From NCBI RefSeq assembly GCF_040655075.1, contig NZ_JBFAJC010000054.1:1-64000 (forward strand): 64,000 nucleotides of DNA, given 5' to 3'. The stretch comes from Actinoallomurus sp040655075. GTDB taxonomy: Bacteria; Actinomycetota; Actinomycetes; Streptosporangiales; Streptosporangiaceae. This document shows positions 24,389 through 33,678 of the stretch, one piece after another. The notes beneath the pieces were generated by a model. That model searched no databases. It worked only from the letters and a program-made list of their open reading frames with translations, and had not been told where the DNA came from. The position numbers and the translations under genes were made by a program. Position 1 is the first letter of the stretch. Every line of letters starts with the position of its first letter.

Positions 24389-24858
24389 TCACCATCACCG
24401 ACGAGGGCCACACCTCCGTGCTGGACGTGGCCGGCGGGGGCACCACCAATGGCAGCCACGTGATCCTCTACCACCCCAACGGCGGCTACAACCAGCAGTG
24501 GCGACGGCGCCCGGCCGGGTACGCCGGCAGGTACGACCGGCTCGTCAGCGTCTACGCCGGCAAGTGCATGGACGTCGACAACGGGCCGTGGAGCAGGCTC
24601 GGGTCGCGGATGAACGTCTGGACCTGCCATCCCAGGGCCAGCCGGGCCGACACGCAGAACTTCGACATCGAACACCTCGTGCCGTGGTTGCCCAACCTGC
24701 ACACCGTGTCCAGCGAGGGCACCGGCTTCTCCCTGAACGTCGCCGGTGGCGGCACCGCCGACAACACGCCCATCATCCAGTGGACCCAGGAGTTCAACCG
24801 GCCCTACCCGGGCTGGAACGAGTCCTTCTACTTCCACCCCGTCATCAACTTCAAATAG
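24346..24858 (+). pseudogene. 5'-truncated ricin-type lectin gene
   Basis: The frame encodes two visible beta-trefoil lobes: SVLDVAGGGTTNGSHVILYH ending NQQW, and FSLNVAGGGTADNTPIIQWT ending WNESF. A middle lobe is KCMDVDNGPWSRLGSRMNVW. The signal peptide is absent, and the first codons (from GTG 24346) are antisense to the lyase remnant. Without export the product would be useless, so it is called a pseudogene. An intact start upstream of the joint was probably lost in the same event. Confidence 0.6.
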
Positions 24859-25029
24859 CCTGCCGGCGCACCATCCCGGTGATCCAGGTGGGCGCGTACG
24901 AGGACGTGCGGTTCGGGGGAGTCGGGTAGTCCTTGAGCACGCCCAGGCGTTCGCCGATGTCGATCGGTGAGGGTTGTGCCACGGGCGCGGGACCCTGGAG
25001 GCGGGTTCCAGGGTCCCTGTATCGCTGCG

Positions 25030-25668
25030 TCAGGCGGCGGTGCCGGGGCTCCAGCGGTCGAGCGCGGCGTAGGCGGGCTGCCATTTGGTGGTGTAGGCGT
25101 CGCGGGCGGGTTCGGGCAGTGGGGCGAGCATCACCGCGGTGGTCTGCTCGGTGGCGCCCTCCAGCAGCCAGGGCAGGAGCCGGGGCGCGTCGGGGCCGAT
25201 GCGCTGGCCGTGGATCTGGCCGAAGTGCGCCCACTGCTGCGGGGTGGCGAAGGCCTGAATGAGCGGCAGCGCCTGGTCCTCCTCGTGCTTGAGGTGCCCA
25301 GTCAGGCCGGTGACCAGGGAGTCGGCCAGATCACCGAGGCGGTCGAACTCGGAGCCGGGATCGGCCGGCAGTGCGTCGATCGCCTCGATGACCTGATCGA
25401 CGGCGGCGTGCTCGGCCTCCATCGCCTCCAGCAGCGCCAGCTCGTCCGGCCGCTTGGCCAGACTCTGGCGCAACGGGGGCCACAGCGCGTCGTCCTCGGC
25501 GGTGTGGTGGACGTGCAGGGACTTTTTGAACAGCTCCCAGCCGACGGCGGTGCGCAGGACGTTCCGAGGGTCGTCGAGGCGGGCGGTGACCCTGGCCAGG
25601 TGCTCCAGTTCCCGTCGCAGTGCGTCGTGCATGGCGTACATCGCCGTCATGTCGAGCTTGTCGCTCAC
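25030..25668 (-). CDS. Hemerythrin-like (HHE domain) protein
   Basis: A 212-residue four-helix protein. Likely di-iron ligands: His in YAMHDALRREL (about 14), HVHHTAEDDALW (about 54-58), EAEHAAVDQVI (about 87) and GHLKHEEDQALP (about 125-129). The C-terminal 70 residues are an extra region seen in actinobacterial members. GTG 25668 is chosen because AAGGAGAACGACC precedes it; ATG 25650 would cut into the first helix. It follows the AhpD-like gene by 47 bases on the same strand, so the two probably form an oxidative-stress operon. It binds O2, NO or peroxide by analogy. Confidence 0.88.
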   Translation of the reverse strand: MSDKLDMTAMYAMHDALRRELEHLARVTARLDDPRNVLRTAVGWELFKKSLHVHHTAEDDALWPPLRQSLAKRPDELALLEAMEAEHAAVDQVIEAIDALPADPGSEFDRLGDLADSLVTGLTGHLKHEEDQALPLIQAFATPQQWAHFGQIHGQRIGPDAPRLLPWLLEGATEQTTAVMLAPLPEPARDAYTTKWQPAYAALDRWSPGTAA

Positions 25669-25715
25669 GGTCGTTCTCCTTCCGGGTTCGTCGGTTCCCA
25701 GTCCGTGGTCCCGGT

Positions 25716-26177
25716 TCAGGTCCAGGCGGTGCCGGTGGGTTCCTTGATGGAGGCGTTGAGACGGTTGAACATGTTGGTCACCCCGATCAGCATGATCAGC
25801 GCGGCGACCTGCTTCTCGTCGTAGTGGTCGGCGACCTGGTCCCACAGCACGTCGTCCACGGCCTCGCCGGAACGGTCGGCCAGCCGGGTGACCGCCTCGG
25901 CCAGCGCCAGTGCGGCCCGCTCGGCGTCGTCGAAGAACGGCGCCTCCCGCCACGCGGCGACCGCGGCGATCCGCTCGGTGCTCGTTCCGGCCTTGACCAG
26001 GTTGGCATTGTGGGCGTACACGCACGCCGAGCAGCCGTTGATCTGGCTGGCGCGCAGTCCCACGATCTCCTGCAGTTCCTGGGAGATGCCGCCGGCGTTG
26101 ATGGCCTTGAAGATCGCTGCGATCCCCTTCATCCCGTCGGGCAGCACGAAGGCGGGGTTGGTCATCCGCGCTTGCAT
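25716..26177 (-). CDS. AhpD-like alkylhydroperoxidase / carboxymuconolactone decarboxylase family protein
   Basis: A 153-residue protein. The redox-active CxxC is in QINGCSACVYAHNANLVKAG (Cys49 and Cys52), followed by His56 of the AhpD relay. A glutamate in ELQEIVGLRAS completes the site. The C-terminus (VAALIMLIGVTNMFNRLNAS) is the family trimer helix. It probably reduces peroxides with thiol donors. ATG 26177 follows a short AAGGAAT sequence. It is divergent from a LysR regulator 200 bp away, which likely controls it and the hemerythrin gene. Confidence 0.92.
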   Translation of the reverse strand: MQARMTNPAFVLPDGMKGIAAIFKAINAGGISQELQEIVGLRASQINGCSACVYAHNANLVKAGTSTERIAAVAAWREAPFFDDAERAALALAEAVTRLADRSGEAVDDVLWDQVADHYDEKQVAALIMLIGVTNMFNRLNASIKEPTGTAWT

Positions 26178-26377
26178 GATCGATTCCTTTCGCAGGGGTG
26201 ATCGGCCGGTTGTTCGGCCGGTTCGGCCGTCACATCGGCACGCTCGGATCCGTCAACACGGGTGACGGACCGCCGGTGTGACCAGCACCAACCCTCGCTC
26301 TGGAGCCTGGCGTGGATCAACGTAAAATCCGCGCACGTGCCGATAACGCACGGGTTATGACCGCAAGGAGAACGCCG

Positions 26378-27277
26378 GTGGAGCTGCGGGACATCGAAAT
26401 CTTCCTGACCCTGGCCGAGGAGCTGCACTTCGGCCGGACCGCCGCCCGCCTGCACGTGTCCCAGGCGCGCGTCAGCCAGGCGATCAGTCAACAGGAGCGC
26501 CGCCTGGGCGGGGCGTTGTTCGACCGCTCCAACCGCCGCCAGATCCGCCTCACCTCGCTGGGCCAACAGCTCCGCGACGACCTGCGCCCGGTCTACGCGG
26601 GGTTGCGCGACAGCCTGGAACGCGCCCGCCAAGCCGCCCAGGGCATCACCGCCACCCTGCGCGTCGGCATGATCCCCGGGAACGCCCACGACCTGCGGGC
26701 CTACTGGCAGACGTTCCGGTCCCACCATCCGCAGTGGGAACTGCGGATCCGCCACGCGCCCTTCGTTGACCCGTTCGCCGGACTCCGCACCGGCGAAGTC
26801 GACGCCCTGGTCACATGGCTCCCGGTCGAGGAGCCCGACCTCACCGTCGGTCCGGTCCTGTTCACCGACCCCCGAGTGCTGGCCGTGGCCGCAGACCACG
26901 AACTGGCCACACGCTCCTCCGCCTCACTGGAGATGCTCGCCGACTTCCAGCACACCACCTCGCCGCGAGTCCCCGACTACTGGGCCGACAGCTTCATCCC
27001 CCCGCACACTCCCAGCGGCCACATGATCGTGCGCGGCCCACTCGCCACCAACACGGACGAGCTGTTCACCTTCGTCAGCACCGGTGAAGCCGTCAACGCC
27101 TTCCCCGCGCACACCCCCCGCTACTGGTCCCGTCCCGACATCGCGTGGCTGCCCTTCCGCGACCTCGGCCCACTGACCTACGGCATGGTGTGGCGGTCCG
27201 AAACCGAGAACGACCCCATCCGAGCGCTCGCCCGGATAGTGGAGGACCTCGGGCCGCTGCACCCCGACGGCGCTTGA
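26378..27277 (+). CDS. LysR family transcriptional regulator
   Basis: A 299-residue regulator. The N-terminal helix-turn-helix is LAEELHFGRTAARLHVSQAR followed by VSQAISQQERRLGGALFDRS. The substrate-binding domain begins at about residue 90 (ATLRVGMIPGNAHDL). GTG 26378 is taken as the start because AAGGAG lies 7 bases upstream; an in-frame ATG at 26357 has no such site. It is divergent from the AhpD-like/hemerythrin pair, the typical arrangement for an activator of redox genes. The inducer is unknown. Confidence 0.92.
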   Translation: MELRDIEIFLTLAEELHFGRTAARLHVSQARVSQAISQQERRLGGALFDRSNRRQIRLTSLGQQLRDDLRPVYAGLRDSLERARQAAQGITATLRVGMIPGNAHDLRAYWQTFRSHHPQWELRIRHAPFVDPFAGLRTGEVDALVTWLPVEEPDLTVGPVLFTDPRVLAVAADHELATRSSASLEMLADFQHTTSPRVPDYWADSFIPPHTPSGHMIVRGPLATNTDELFTFVSTGEAVNAFPAHTPRYWSRPDIAWLPFRDLGPLTYGMVWRSETENDPIRALARIVEDLGPLHPDGA

Positions 27278-27418
27278 ACGGGAAGCCCTTGGAGCTGCGC
27301 GAAAAGCTCCCTTCAACGGAGCCACACCCTGCGGTGATGGTTCCGGGGCACCCGTCTGCCCGTCCCACCTATCCCGGAGTGGCGAGACTCTGAAGTCATT
27401 GAGTCTTTCCCGACCTGG

Positions 27419-29932
27419 CTATGGGCAGGGCGGGTTGGAGGAGGGTCGCGCGCCCTTTAGCTGATCCGGGCTGGTTGTCGGCATGGCCGCAATGCCTGCC
27501 TCCAGGTCCCTGCGGATCGGGCTGTCGGGGTGCATGCGAAATTTGTCGGCAATGGCGAGCGCGTTCCGGTAGTGGTCGCGTGCGCGCTCGATGTCGCCGA
27601 CCTGCCGATAGGTGTCGCCGAGCGCTGTCAGAGCAGTGGCTTCGTAGTGAGGACCGTTGTCCTTGGCGATCTCGAGACCCTGCTGGATCGTCGCCAGGCC
27701 GCGCTCGGGGTTTCCGGATCCGGCGTAAGCACGACCGATCAGGACCAGGACCTCAGCTTCGTTATTGCGCTTCTTGAGTTCTCGGGACAGCTCAAGTGCT
27801 TCGGTGAGAACTGTCAGCGCAGAAGCGAAATCACCGAGGTGAACGTAAGCCTGGCCCAGGTGGTCGACCGCGGTGGCATGACAGCTGCGGTGGCCGTTCT
27901 CTTGGGTGATCGCGATCGCCTCTCCCAGCACGTCGATCGCCTCGGCCGGTCGGCCTAGTTCAACGAGGATTCCACCCATGTTCGTAAGAACGACACCTTC
28001 TCGCCAGCCGTCGCCGCGCTGCCGCGTGATGGCAAGCGCCTGCTGGGACGCCGTCAACGCTGCGGAGAGATCGCCCTGGTCATAGTGGAGGACTGCCAGG
28101 TTCACCAGCGCTACCGACACGCCCTGCTGGTCGTCGATCTCACTGTAGATCGCCGCGGCCCTTTCAAGAAGGTCGAGCGCTTCAGTGTAGTGGCCCAGGT
28201 TGTGGTGGGAGATGCCGAGCTGGTTGAGGATCCGCGCCCGCCGTTGTGTGTCGTCCGCAGGTACCATCGCCAGCGCCGCCGTGTTCAGGTGCAGCAAATC
28301 GCTGAGTCGACTCGTGTTCTTCAGATATTCCCACAACAAGATGGACATCGGCACCGGATCGGCCACGCCGGCGACGGCGAGGCCGATGATATTGCGGTGC
28401 TCGGCGTCAAGCCAGGACTGCGCGTCGGTGGTCCCAATGAACGCCGGCGGTGGTGTCGGCGACTGCGGGATTTCGATTCTTCGATGCTTCTCGTGTGGAT
28501 ACAGCGCATCCATCGCCGCTGCCGTAGCCGCCAGGTAGTACATACCGAGTCGGTACTCTGCGGCCCGGCGCTCGCCACCGGATACGCCACCGTCGATCGT
28601 CTCGGCGAACTCCGCGGCGAACAGGCGCAGAAGGTCATGCAGCTCATACCGCCCCGCCCCCCTATGTTCCAGCAGGTACTCATCGACGAGGCGCTCCAGT
28701 ATGGATTCGGCCTCGGCCGGCGCCAGATCGGCAGCCGCAGCCATGGCCGCAGCGGTGAAGCTTGAGCCAGGGAACAGCGCCGCCCAGCAGAACACCCGCT
28801 GAGCGGCCTTCGGGAGCGCGCGAATGGACACGCCGAACAGGGACCGGACGCTTTGCCTACCGACGCCGACGCCGGTCGACCCCACCGCGTCGAGGCCGGC
28901 CGACTCCAGCCGGCCGACGAGGTCGGCGAGCCGCCAGGTGGACCGCCGCCGCAGTTGGCCGCCTGCAAGCGCCACGGCCAGCGGCAGGTAGCCGCACAAC
29001 CTGACAACTGCCGCGGCAGCCTGCGGCTCGGCCGTCACCCGGGCCTCCCCGACAATCTGGGCAAGCAGCTCCAACGCCTCGTCCTCGCGAAACAATCCGA
29101 GCTGGCACACAACGGCGTCGGCCAGCCCTGTCAGGCTCCGCCGGCTGGTGATCAATACCAGGCACGACGGACTCGCCGGTATCAGGTCCCTGACCTGATC
29201 CTCACCGGCGGCATTGTCCAGCACGATCAGCGCGTTCATGCCATGCAAGCGGTTCCGGAACATCGCCGAGCGATCGTCGAGGCTGTCCGGTATCGTCTGA
29301 GCCGGAACGCCGAGTTGCCGCAGGAAGGCGTCCAGCACCACGGCCGGATCCGCTGGCGGGTGATCCGGATCAAAACCGCGCAAATTAACGAACAACTGCA
29401 CGTCAGTGAACCGGCCCGCGCGGACCAACTCATGTGCGGCGCGGACCGCGAGCCGGGTCTTCCCGACGCCGGCCATGCCCTCGATCGCCGACACCACCAC
29501 CGTCTGCGCCGACCCCGGCCTTTCGCCGATCGCTGCGAAAAGGTCTCGAAGTTCCTGCCCACGGCCGGTGAAGGTGGGGAGGTCGGCGGGGAGTTGCCGA
29601 AATACTTCCCTAGGGCCGCCGGCCCGCGCGTCCCGCTGAATGCGCAAGTACGCCTGGCGCCAGCGCTCGACGGTCGGTTCGTCCAATCCCAGTGCCCGGA
29701 CGATCGCCACGACCAGGTCCAGGTCAAGGCGGCGGCGGCCGGCCTTGAACACGTCCACGACCGTGGAGACTGAGACGACCTTCGGTGGCCGCATGAGTGG
29801 CCCGACCTGCTTGGCCAGCGTCCGGTAGGACGGCATCCCCGCCCACACGCGCAACTCCCCGAGCAGGCCGATGAACTCGGTCAAATCAGTAACCCCGCGC
29901 GGATCCGGAACTGTCCCCCGCCGCTCGTCCAC
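27419..29932 (-). CDS. AfsR-like regulator: helix-turn-helix, NB-ARC ATPase and TPR repeats
   Basis: An 837-residue protein. Residues about 15-100 look like an XRE-type helix-turn-helix (PSYRTLAKQVGPLMRPPKVV, then GRRRLDLDLVVAIVRALGLD). The NB-ARC ATPase follows: Walker A GMAGVGKT at about 152-159, Walker B ALIVLDNAAGEDQV, then LVLITSRRSLTGL and the GLPL-like CGYLPLAVALAGG. From about 590 to 800 come TPR units such as AEVLVLIGRAYAGSGNPERG. GTG 29932 has GGGAGG upstream; an ATG 105 bases earlier lacks support. Such STAND proteins act as ligand-gated switches or transcription factors. No operon partner is seen. Confidence 0.88.
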   Translation of the reverse strand: MDERRGTVPDPRGVTDLTEFIGLLGELRVWAGMPSYRTLAKQVGPLMRPPKVVSVSTVVDVFKAGRRRLDLDLVVAIVRALGLDEPTVERWRQAYLRIQRDARAGGPREVFRQLPADLPTFTGRGQELRDLFAAIGERPGSAQTVVVSAIEGMAGVGKTRLAVRAAHELVRAGRFTDVQLFVNLRGFDPDHPPADPAVVLDAFLRQLGVPAQTIPDSLDDRSAMFRNRLHGMNALIVLDNAAGEDQVRDLIPASPSCLVLITSRRSLTGLADAVVCQLGLFREDEALELLAQIVGEARVTAEPQAAAAVVRLCGYLPLAVALAGGQLRRRSTWRLADLVGRLESAGLDAVGSTGVGVGRQSVRSLFGVSIRALPKAAQRVFCWAALFPGSSFTAAAMAAAADLAPAEAESILERLVDEYLLEHRGAGRYELHDLLRLFAAEFAETIDGGVSGGERRAAEYRLGMYYLAATAAAMDALYPHEKHRRIEIPQSPTPPPAFIGTTDAQSWLDAEHRNIIGLAVAGVADPVPMSILLWEYLKNTSRLSDLLHLNTAALAMVPADDTQRRARILNQLGISHHNLGHYTEALDLLERAAAIYSEIDDQQGVSVALVNLAVLHYDQGDLSAALTASQQALAITRQRGDGWREGVVLTNMGGILVELGRPAEAIDVLGEAIAITQENGHRSCHATAVDHLGQAYVHLGDFASALTVLTEALELSRELKKRNNEAEVLVLIGRAYAGSGNPERGLATIQQGLEIAKDNGPHYEATALTALGDTYRQVGDIERARDHYRNALAIADKFRMHPDSPIRRDLEAGIAAMPTTSPDQLKGARPSSNPPCP

Positions 29933-30305
29933 GACGCCTCCCCGCTCGTGAAGCGATGCTCCCGATAGGCAGATTCTAGGAGCGGGGGTGTTCGGGTTCG
30001 TACGGGAAACGTGATTCCTTTCAGGAGGCCCGGACACCCTGGTCCTACTGCTTCATGCAAGACGGGTCCAAACGGCAGCCCACGGGGGACGGCCGGAAGT
30101 CTCTGACCAGCCGTGCAAGTCCGGACATACCACGGGAGATCTGAAGACTCGCTCAACCTGAGCGGTCTCTGGCCGCCGCCGCTGGCATAGCGGTAGCCGC
30201 AGGACCGCCAGGAAGGGACATCGGAGTAAAGACCGCCGCCTACCGTGCAACTCTCGCCGCCGCAATAACCAGAGCGATGCTGACCACCCCTAGGACAAGG
30301 AGCAC
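29933..30305. other. Gene-free stretch
   Basis: Divergent spacer between the AfsR-like gene and the secreted peptide remnant. No open frame with a credible start. It ends in the good ribosome binding site AAGGAGCAC of the peptide gene. Confidence 0.5.
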
Positions 30306-30592
30306 ATGATGCGTTTCAGCAAGGCCGCCGCCCTCGCAGGGCAGCCGCGACGATAGGGACAGCGATCGCGATCGCCGCGCCCGTTAGCAGCGCCCTGGCT
30401 GCTGACGCCCCAGATAGCGCGAACGCCGTACAGGGCGTCCCTCTCAGGTGGGATCCGCCGGATCCGAAGGCTCCCTCTGTGGCCGCTGACGCCCTAGGTA
30501 GCGCGAACGCCGTGCAGGGCGTCCTGCAGCCCAGCGCGACCGCGGTGCAGTTCGTACAGCCGGACGCGACTGCCATCGAATACGGCCTGTAG
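30306..30592 (+). pseudogene. Small secreted peptide gene with a -1 frameshift
   Basis: ATG 30306 follows AAGGAGCAC. The frame starts MMRFSKAAALAG and stops early; adding one G at the GGG of 30339-30341 gives a full signal peptide (AATIGTAIAIAAPVSSALAA) and a mature part of about 60 residues ending TAIEYGL at 30590-30592. The mature part has a duplicated block, AADxxxSANAVQGV. About 94 codons in all. The restored protein matches no family I know. The single-base lesion looks recent, because the rest of the frame is clean. Confidence 0.65.
30401..30524 (+). repeat. Two 40-bp direct repeats, 84 bp apart
   Basis: 30401-30440 and 30485-30524 both read GCTGACGCCC, then TAGCGCGAACGCCGT and CAGGGCGTCC, with three mismatches. 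The 84-bp period is 28 codons in the restored frame of the secreted peptide, so the repeat is an internal protein duplication. Confidence 0.9.
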
Positions 30593-30854
30593 GGCCGGGC
30601 TACAGCAAATGTCAATCCAACTGCTCGCCGCCAGCGGAAACCGCACCCGATAAGTCGCCGCCTACGGCGGATGGCAGTCGGCCTGACACCCGTCATTCGA
30701 CTCGCCTCTGGCGAACCCGAACCGGGACTACGCCGTCCAGACCAGATCCTCGGAACCATCGACGACCGCTACGACGTCGACAGACGCCCAGAGTTCACGA
30801 CTCACGATCAACAGCTGAACCAATGGCTGCCCTCCCAAACCCTTTGGAGACAAC

Positions 30855-31409
30855 ATGAAGACCAAGTATCGGGTGGCCGCGAGTGTCGCCGCGCTCCTGT
30901 TCCCGCTCGTTTCGGCGACTGCCGCGCATGCCAACACCTACCAATACAACGTGCGGATCGTGAACCTGCAGACCGGCAACTGCCTGGACGCGGGAACCTC
31001 CCAGGTCCACACACAGGCATGCAACGGCGGCGACTACCAGCGCTGGAACGTCACCTCCTATGACAGCGACGTCAACAACTACTACGGCCGCGTCCAGATC
31101 CAAAGCGTTCACGACAAGCGCTGCTTGCGCATGTACCACTCAGGCGGCGGGATCGCGGTCGTCGTCGGCTCATGCGACTCCCGCGCGGTGGAGGACCAAT
31201 GGCACATCACCTGGGTCGGCAACCACGCACAGAACCCCAACAACAGCTGGCAATTCTTCAACGTGGGCGGCACCGGCGCCAACCCGTGGGCCGCCACCTG
31301 CCTGGACAGCGGCCAGTCCCGGCTGGCCTTCCAGTACAACCCGAACCAGGGCCTGGCCTGGTGCCCCGACGCCCTCAACAGGTACCAGATCTGGGCGATG
31401 ACCTCCTAA
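30855..31409 (+). CDS. Secreted ricin-type beta-trefoil lectin
   Basis: A 184-residue exported protein. The signal peptide MKTKYRVAASVAALLFPLVS ends at ATAAHA. Three lobes each start with a cysteine: NCLDAGTSQVHTQACNGGDY, RCLRMYHSGGGIAVVVGSCD and TCLDSGQSRLAFQYNPNQG. QRWNV, DQWHI and YQIWAM are QxW-type ends. CNGGDYQ is shared with the lectin at 22544-23029, so the two are paralogues of one family. A sugar ligand outside the cell is likely; the specific sugar is unknown. There is no catalytic domain. Confidence 0.82.
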   Translation: MKTKYRVAASVAALLFPLVSATAAHANTYQYNVRIVNLQTGNCLDAGTSQVHTQACNGGDYQRWNVTSYDSDVNNYYGRVQIQSVHDKRCLRMYHSGGGIAVVVGSCDSRAVEDQWHITWVGNHAQNPNNSWQFFNVGGTGANPWAATCLDSGQSRLAFQYNPNQGLAWCPDALNRYQIWAMTS

Positions 31410-31990
31410 CAGCACGCAGGGCCAGCAGAACATGAGTCCATTCCGCGACACCGGGTTTGAGAAGAAGGGCGTTCGCTCCGCTTCCCTCACCGTCGTTGCC
31501 GCCTCTCCGGCCATGCCCGCACAGGGACGATCCGGCTGACCGGCATAGCGCCGGCGGCCGGATACCGGATCGGCCTGCAAAGCGGCGATTCCCACGTCGT
31601 GGTCCCCCCCGGACGTCACTGTCCCACCGACCGTGACCGTTCCCGCCGGCCAGACCACCGCCACGTTCCCCATGGCCGTCGGAACGCTCACGAGGCTCGA
31701 ATTCGTCACCGTCACCGCGACGCTCGGCGACGAAACCCTGACCGGCGACCTCCCAGCAGGCCTGAACGCCTCCGTCCTCATCAGCCTCGCCTCCCCGACC
31801 GGAGCCCCGATCGTCCCCGGGCAACCGGTCGACGGCAGAGTGAGGCCGATCGGCGGCACGGCGCCGGCCAGCCCACTATCGATGCGGCCTACATCGCATG
31901 GCATGACAAGCAGGTCTTCAAGGCAGGTCGCAAGGCGGCCCAGGAATCGGCCTGCTCAGCCATGACCCACGCCGAGTAGACGCTCGCGGC
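31410..31990. other. Decayed region with fragments of two proteins
   Basis: On the + strand about 31612-31770 reads DVTVPPTVTVPAGQTTATFP followed by VTVTATLGDETLTGDL, the pattern of bacterial Ig-like repeats; its frame changes at a seven-C run (31604-31610). A second fragment at about 31899-31979 reads AYIAWHDKQVFKAGRKAAQE and ends in a TAG. Neither has a start. Confidence 0.4.
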
Positions 31991-33010
31991 TCAGAGCGCG
32001 TTGTACGAGCCGAATCGGCGGACCGGCACGGAGGTGAATCGCGCGGCCGTGGTGACGATGTCATCCGCGGTGTTCTCGAGAAGGAGATCAGTCACAGAGA
32101 TCGGTGTTCCGTAGACGTCCCAGCTGCGACGGAGCCGCTTCTGCGCGGAGGCGGGAAACCGCGCCACGACCGCCTCGGGATCATTGACGAGGAAGGCCAC
32201 CACCTTGCGCTGTGCGGCGCGGTTGCCACCACCCCGGACGGGTGAGAGACGGATCTCGGTGACCTCCGACCAGACGACCCCGCCTCCCAGGGAAGGGAAC
32301 ACGACGCCTTTCGCGTCGAGTACGACCGGCGCTTCCCACGGCCGGATCCGGCGGATCACCTGGAAGACGCTCCAGCCGATGACGAAGAGGAAGGCACAGG
32401 TAAGGAGAGCCGCCATGACCCTCTCATCCGGCTCGGACCAGACGATGAGCTCGACCAACGCGAGGACGGCGCCCACGGTGCCGTACGCCCGCAGCAGCTT
32501 CCGTGAGGAGAAGCGGAAGGCGACGGGTTGCTCCGCGGCCACCGGCCCGGACCCCGGAAGCGAAGACTCAGCCGGCGTCGGGAACGGTGGCGGTGGTGGG
32601 GCCGGTGTCTCCGTCGCCCAGAGCCGGGAGGCGTTGACGTTCTCCATCCGGACCAGCTGGATGAACCGCCGCCGGAACCAGGACCGGAGCGCGGTGAAAG
32701 AAAGGATTACCAGCGCCAGGTAGAGCACTGCTCCCAACGGTCGTTGCAAGACGGCCCCTCCGGTGGCGACCTCCACGACCGTCAGGATGGCCACAACGCA
32801 GAACGCCAGGATCAGGGTCGGCCACAGCCGTCGTCGGTACGAGCGCGCCAGCAGCGTACGGGAATAGCCGACAGCGATCACCGCGACGGTGGGATTCGGA
32901 TGAGGCTCGCCATCACGTAGTCGCCGTCGGGTCTCTCGATCGAGTTCTCGCCACGCGTCGATCGCCGGCCCGCCACTCGGCATCGGGGGCATCTCGGTAA
33001 TTGGATCCAC
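31991..33010 (-). CDS. Membrane protein with four helices and a C-terminal PH-like domain
   Basis: A 339-residue protein, function unknown. Membrane segments lie at about 63-81 (LWPTLILAFCVVAILTVVEV), 91-110, 175-195 and 200-220, arranged as two hairpins separated by a Pro-rich loop (ETPAPPPPPFPTPAE). The last 100 residues form a beta-rich domain (VVWSEVTEIRLSP, then ISVTDLLLENTADDIVTTAA), like the PH-related domains of YcxB/STM3941-type proteins. Two GxxH-like helices at the N-terminus are cytoplasmic. Codon usage is normal for the host, so it looks like a resident gene between remnants. Confidence 0.75.
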   Translation of the reverse strand: MDPITEMPPMPSGGPAIDAWRELDRETRRRLRDGEPHPNPTVAVIAVGYSRTLLARSYRRRLWPTLILAFCVVAILTVVEVATGGAVLQRPLGAVLYLALVILSFTALRSWFRRRFIQLVRMENVNASRLWATETPAPPPPPFPTPAESSLPGSGPVAAEQPVAFRFSSRKLLRAYGTVGAVLALVELIVWSEPDERVMAALLTCAFLFVIGWSVFQVIRRIRPWEAPVVLDAKGVVFPSLGGGVVWSEVTEIRLSPVRGGGNRAAQRKVVAFLVNDPEAVVARFPASAQKRLRRSWDVYGTPISVTDLLLENTADDIVTTAARFTSVPVRRFGSYNAL

Positions 33011-33060
33011 AACGCTTCCCTCTAACGGTCGATCGAGCCGGACGCGCCAGTCTGGCGCTG

Positions 33061-33351
33061 ATGGCCTATGCCGGTAAAGAGCGGGCAGCCGATGACGACC
33101 GTCAGGTAGGCGGTGACTCCGCGCATGGCGCCGCCAGCCTCGCCCTGCAGGCGGGCAAGTGGTACAGCGAGGACCACATCCTCGGCACCTTGTACGCCCA
33201 CAAGTCCAAGACCCTGCAGTTCAAAATCGCTTTTCACAAGGGCGACCCGACGGGCACCTACTTCGGTACCGCAATGATCGGCGCACGCCAGACGTGCGGC
33301 GTCGAGCTGCTGGCGGTGGCCTGCAACCTAGGACCCGCCTACCGGCCATGA
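33061..33351 (+). pseudogene. Fragment of an unidentified protein
   Basis: The frame contains GKWYSEDHILGTLYAHKSKT, LQFKIAFHKGDPTGTYFGTA and CGVELLAVACNLGPAYRP. It looks like a genuine protein end, but lacks a ribosome binding site, signal peptide or family. A terminator follows at 33383-33418. Confidence 0.3.
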
Positions 33352-33382
33352 CCACCAACGATTCCGAGTGAACGATAAGAGG

Positions 33383-33418
33383 ACACGTCCCTGCGCCACT
33401 CAACGGTGCAGGGCGTGT
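33383..33418 (+). terminator. Stem-loop
   Basis: ACACG (T) CCCTGC, 13-base loop, GCAGGG CGTGT: an 11-bp stem with one bulged T, 32 bases after the stop at 33351. The rest of 33352-33647 shows no gene. Confidence 0.55.
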
Positions 33419-33647
33419 GTCGTTATATGCCCGGCTCGTCCGAGGCTGGGGGTGCTCGGCTGGATCGGCCGGGCACATCGGCGTCGGCGTTGACCTGCCA
33501 AGGCCGGCGAACCGGTCGTCACGTGGTCAACGACGACGGCGGCAGCTCCCGACAGACCCGCTGGTGTTTCTACCGGCTATTCGCGAACGAATCCCAGCTG
33601 AACGATCTTTCGCGCTGCTGCGGCGGCTGAGACGACGTCACACCAAA

Positions 33648-33676
33648 CCATTCGAGTTCGAAGCAGTAGATTACTG
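33648..33676. promoter_or_regulatory. MarR operator at its own gene
   Basis: CCATTCGAGTTCGAAGCA (33648-33665) matches the operator motif at 35416-35433 in 13 of 18 positions. It is overlapped by the dyad CAGTA GAT TACTG at 33664-33676, just before the ATG at 33679. Confidence 0.55.
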
Positions 33677-33678
33677 TT

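Noticed and set aside
30671..31063. + strand gene of 130 codons overlapping the lectin start
   Set aside because: Out of frame with the lectin, which has a signal peptide and three lobes. No independent support.
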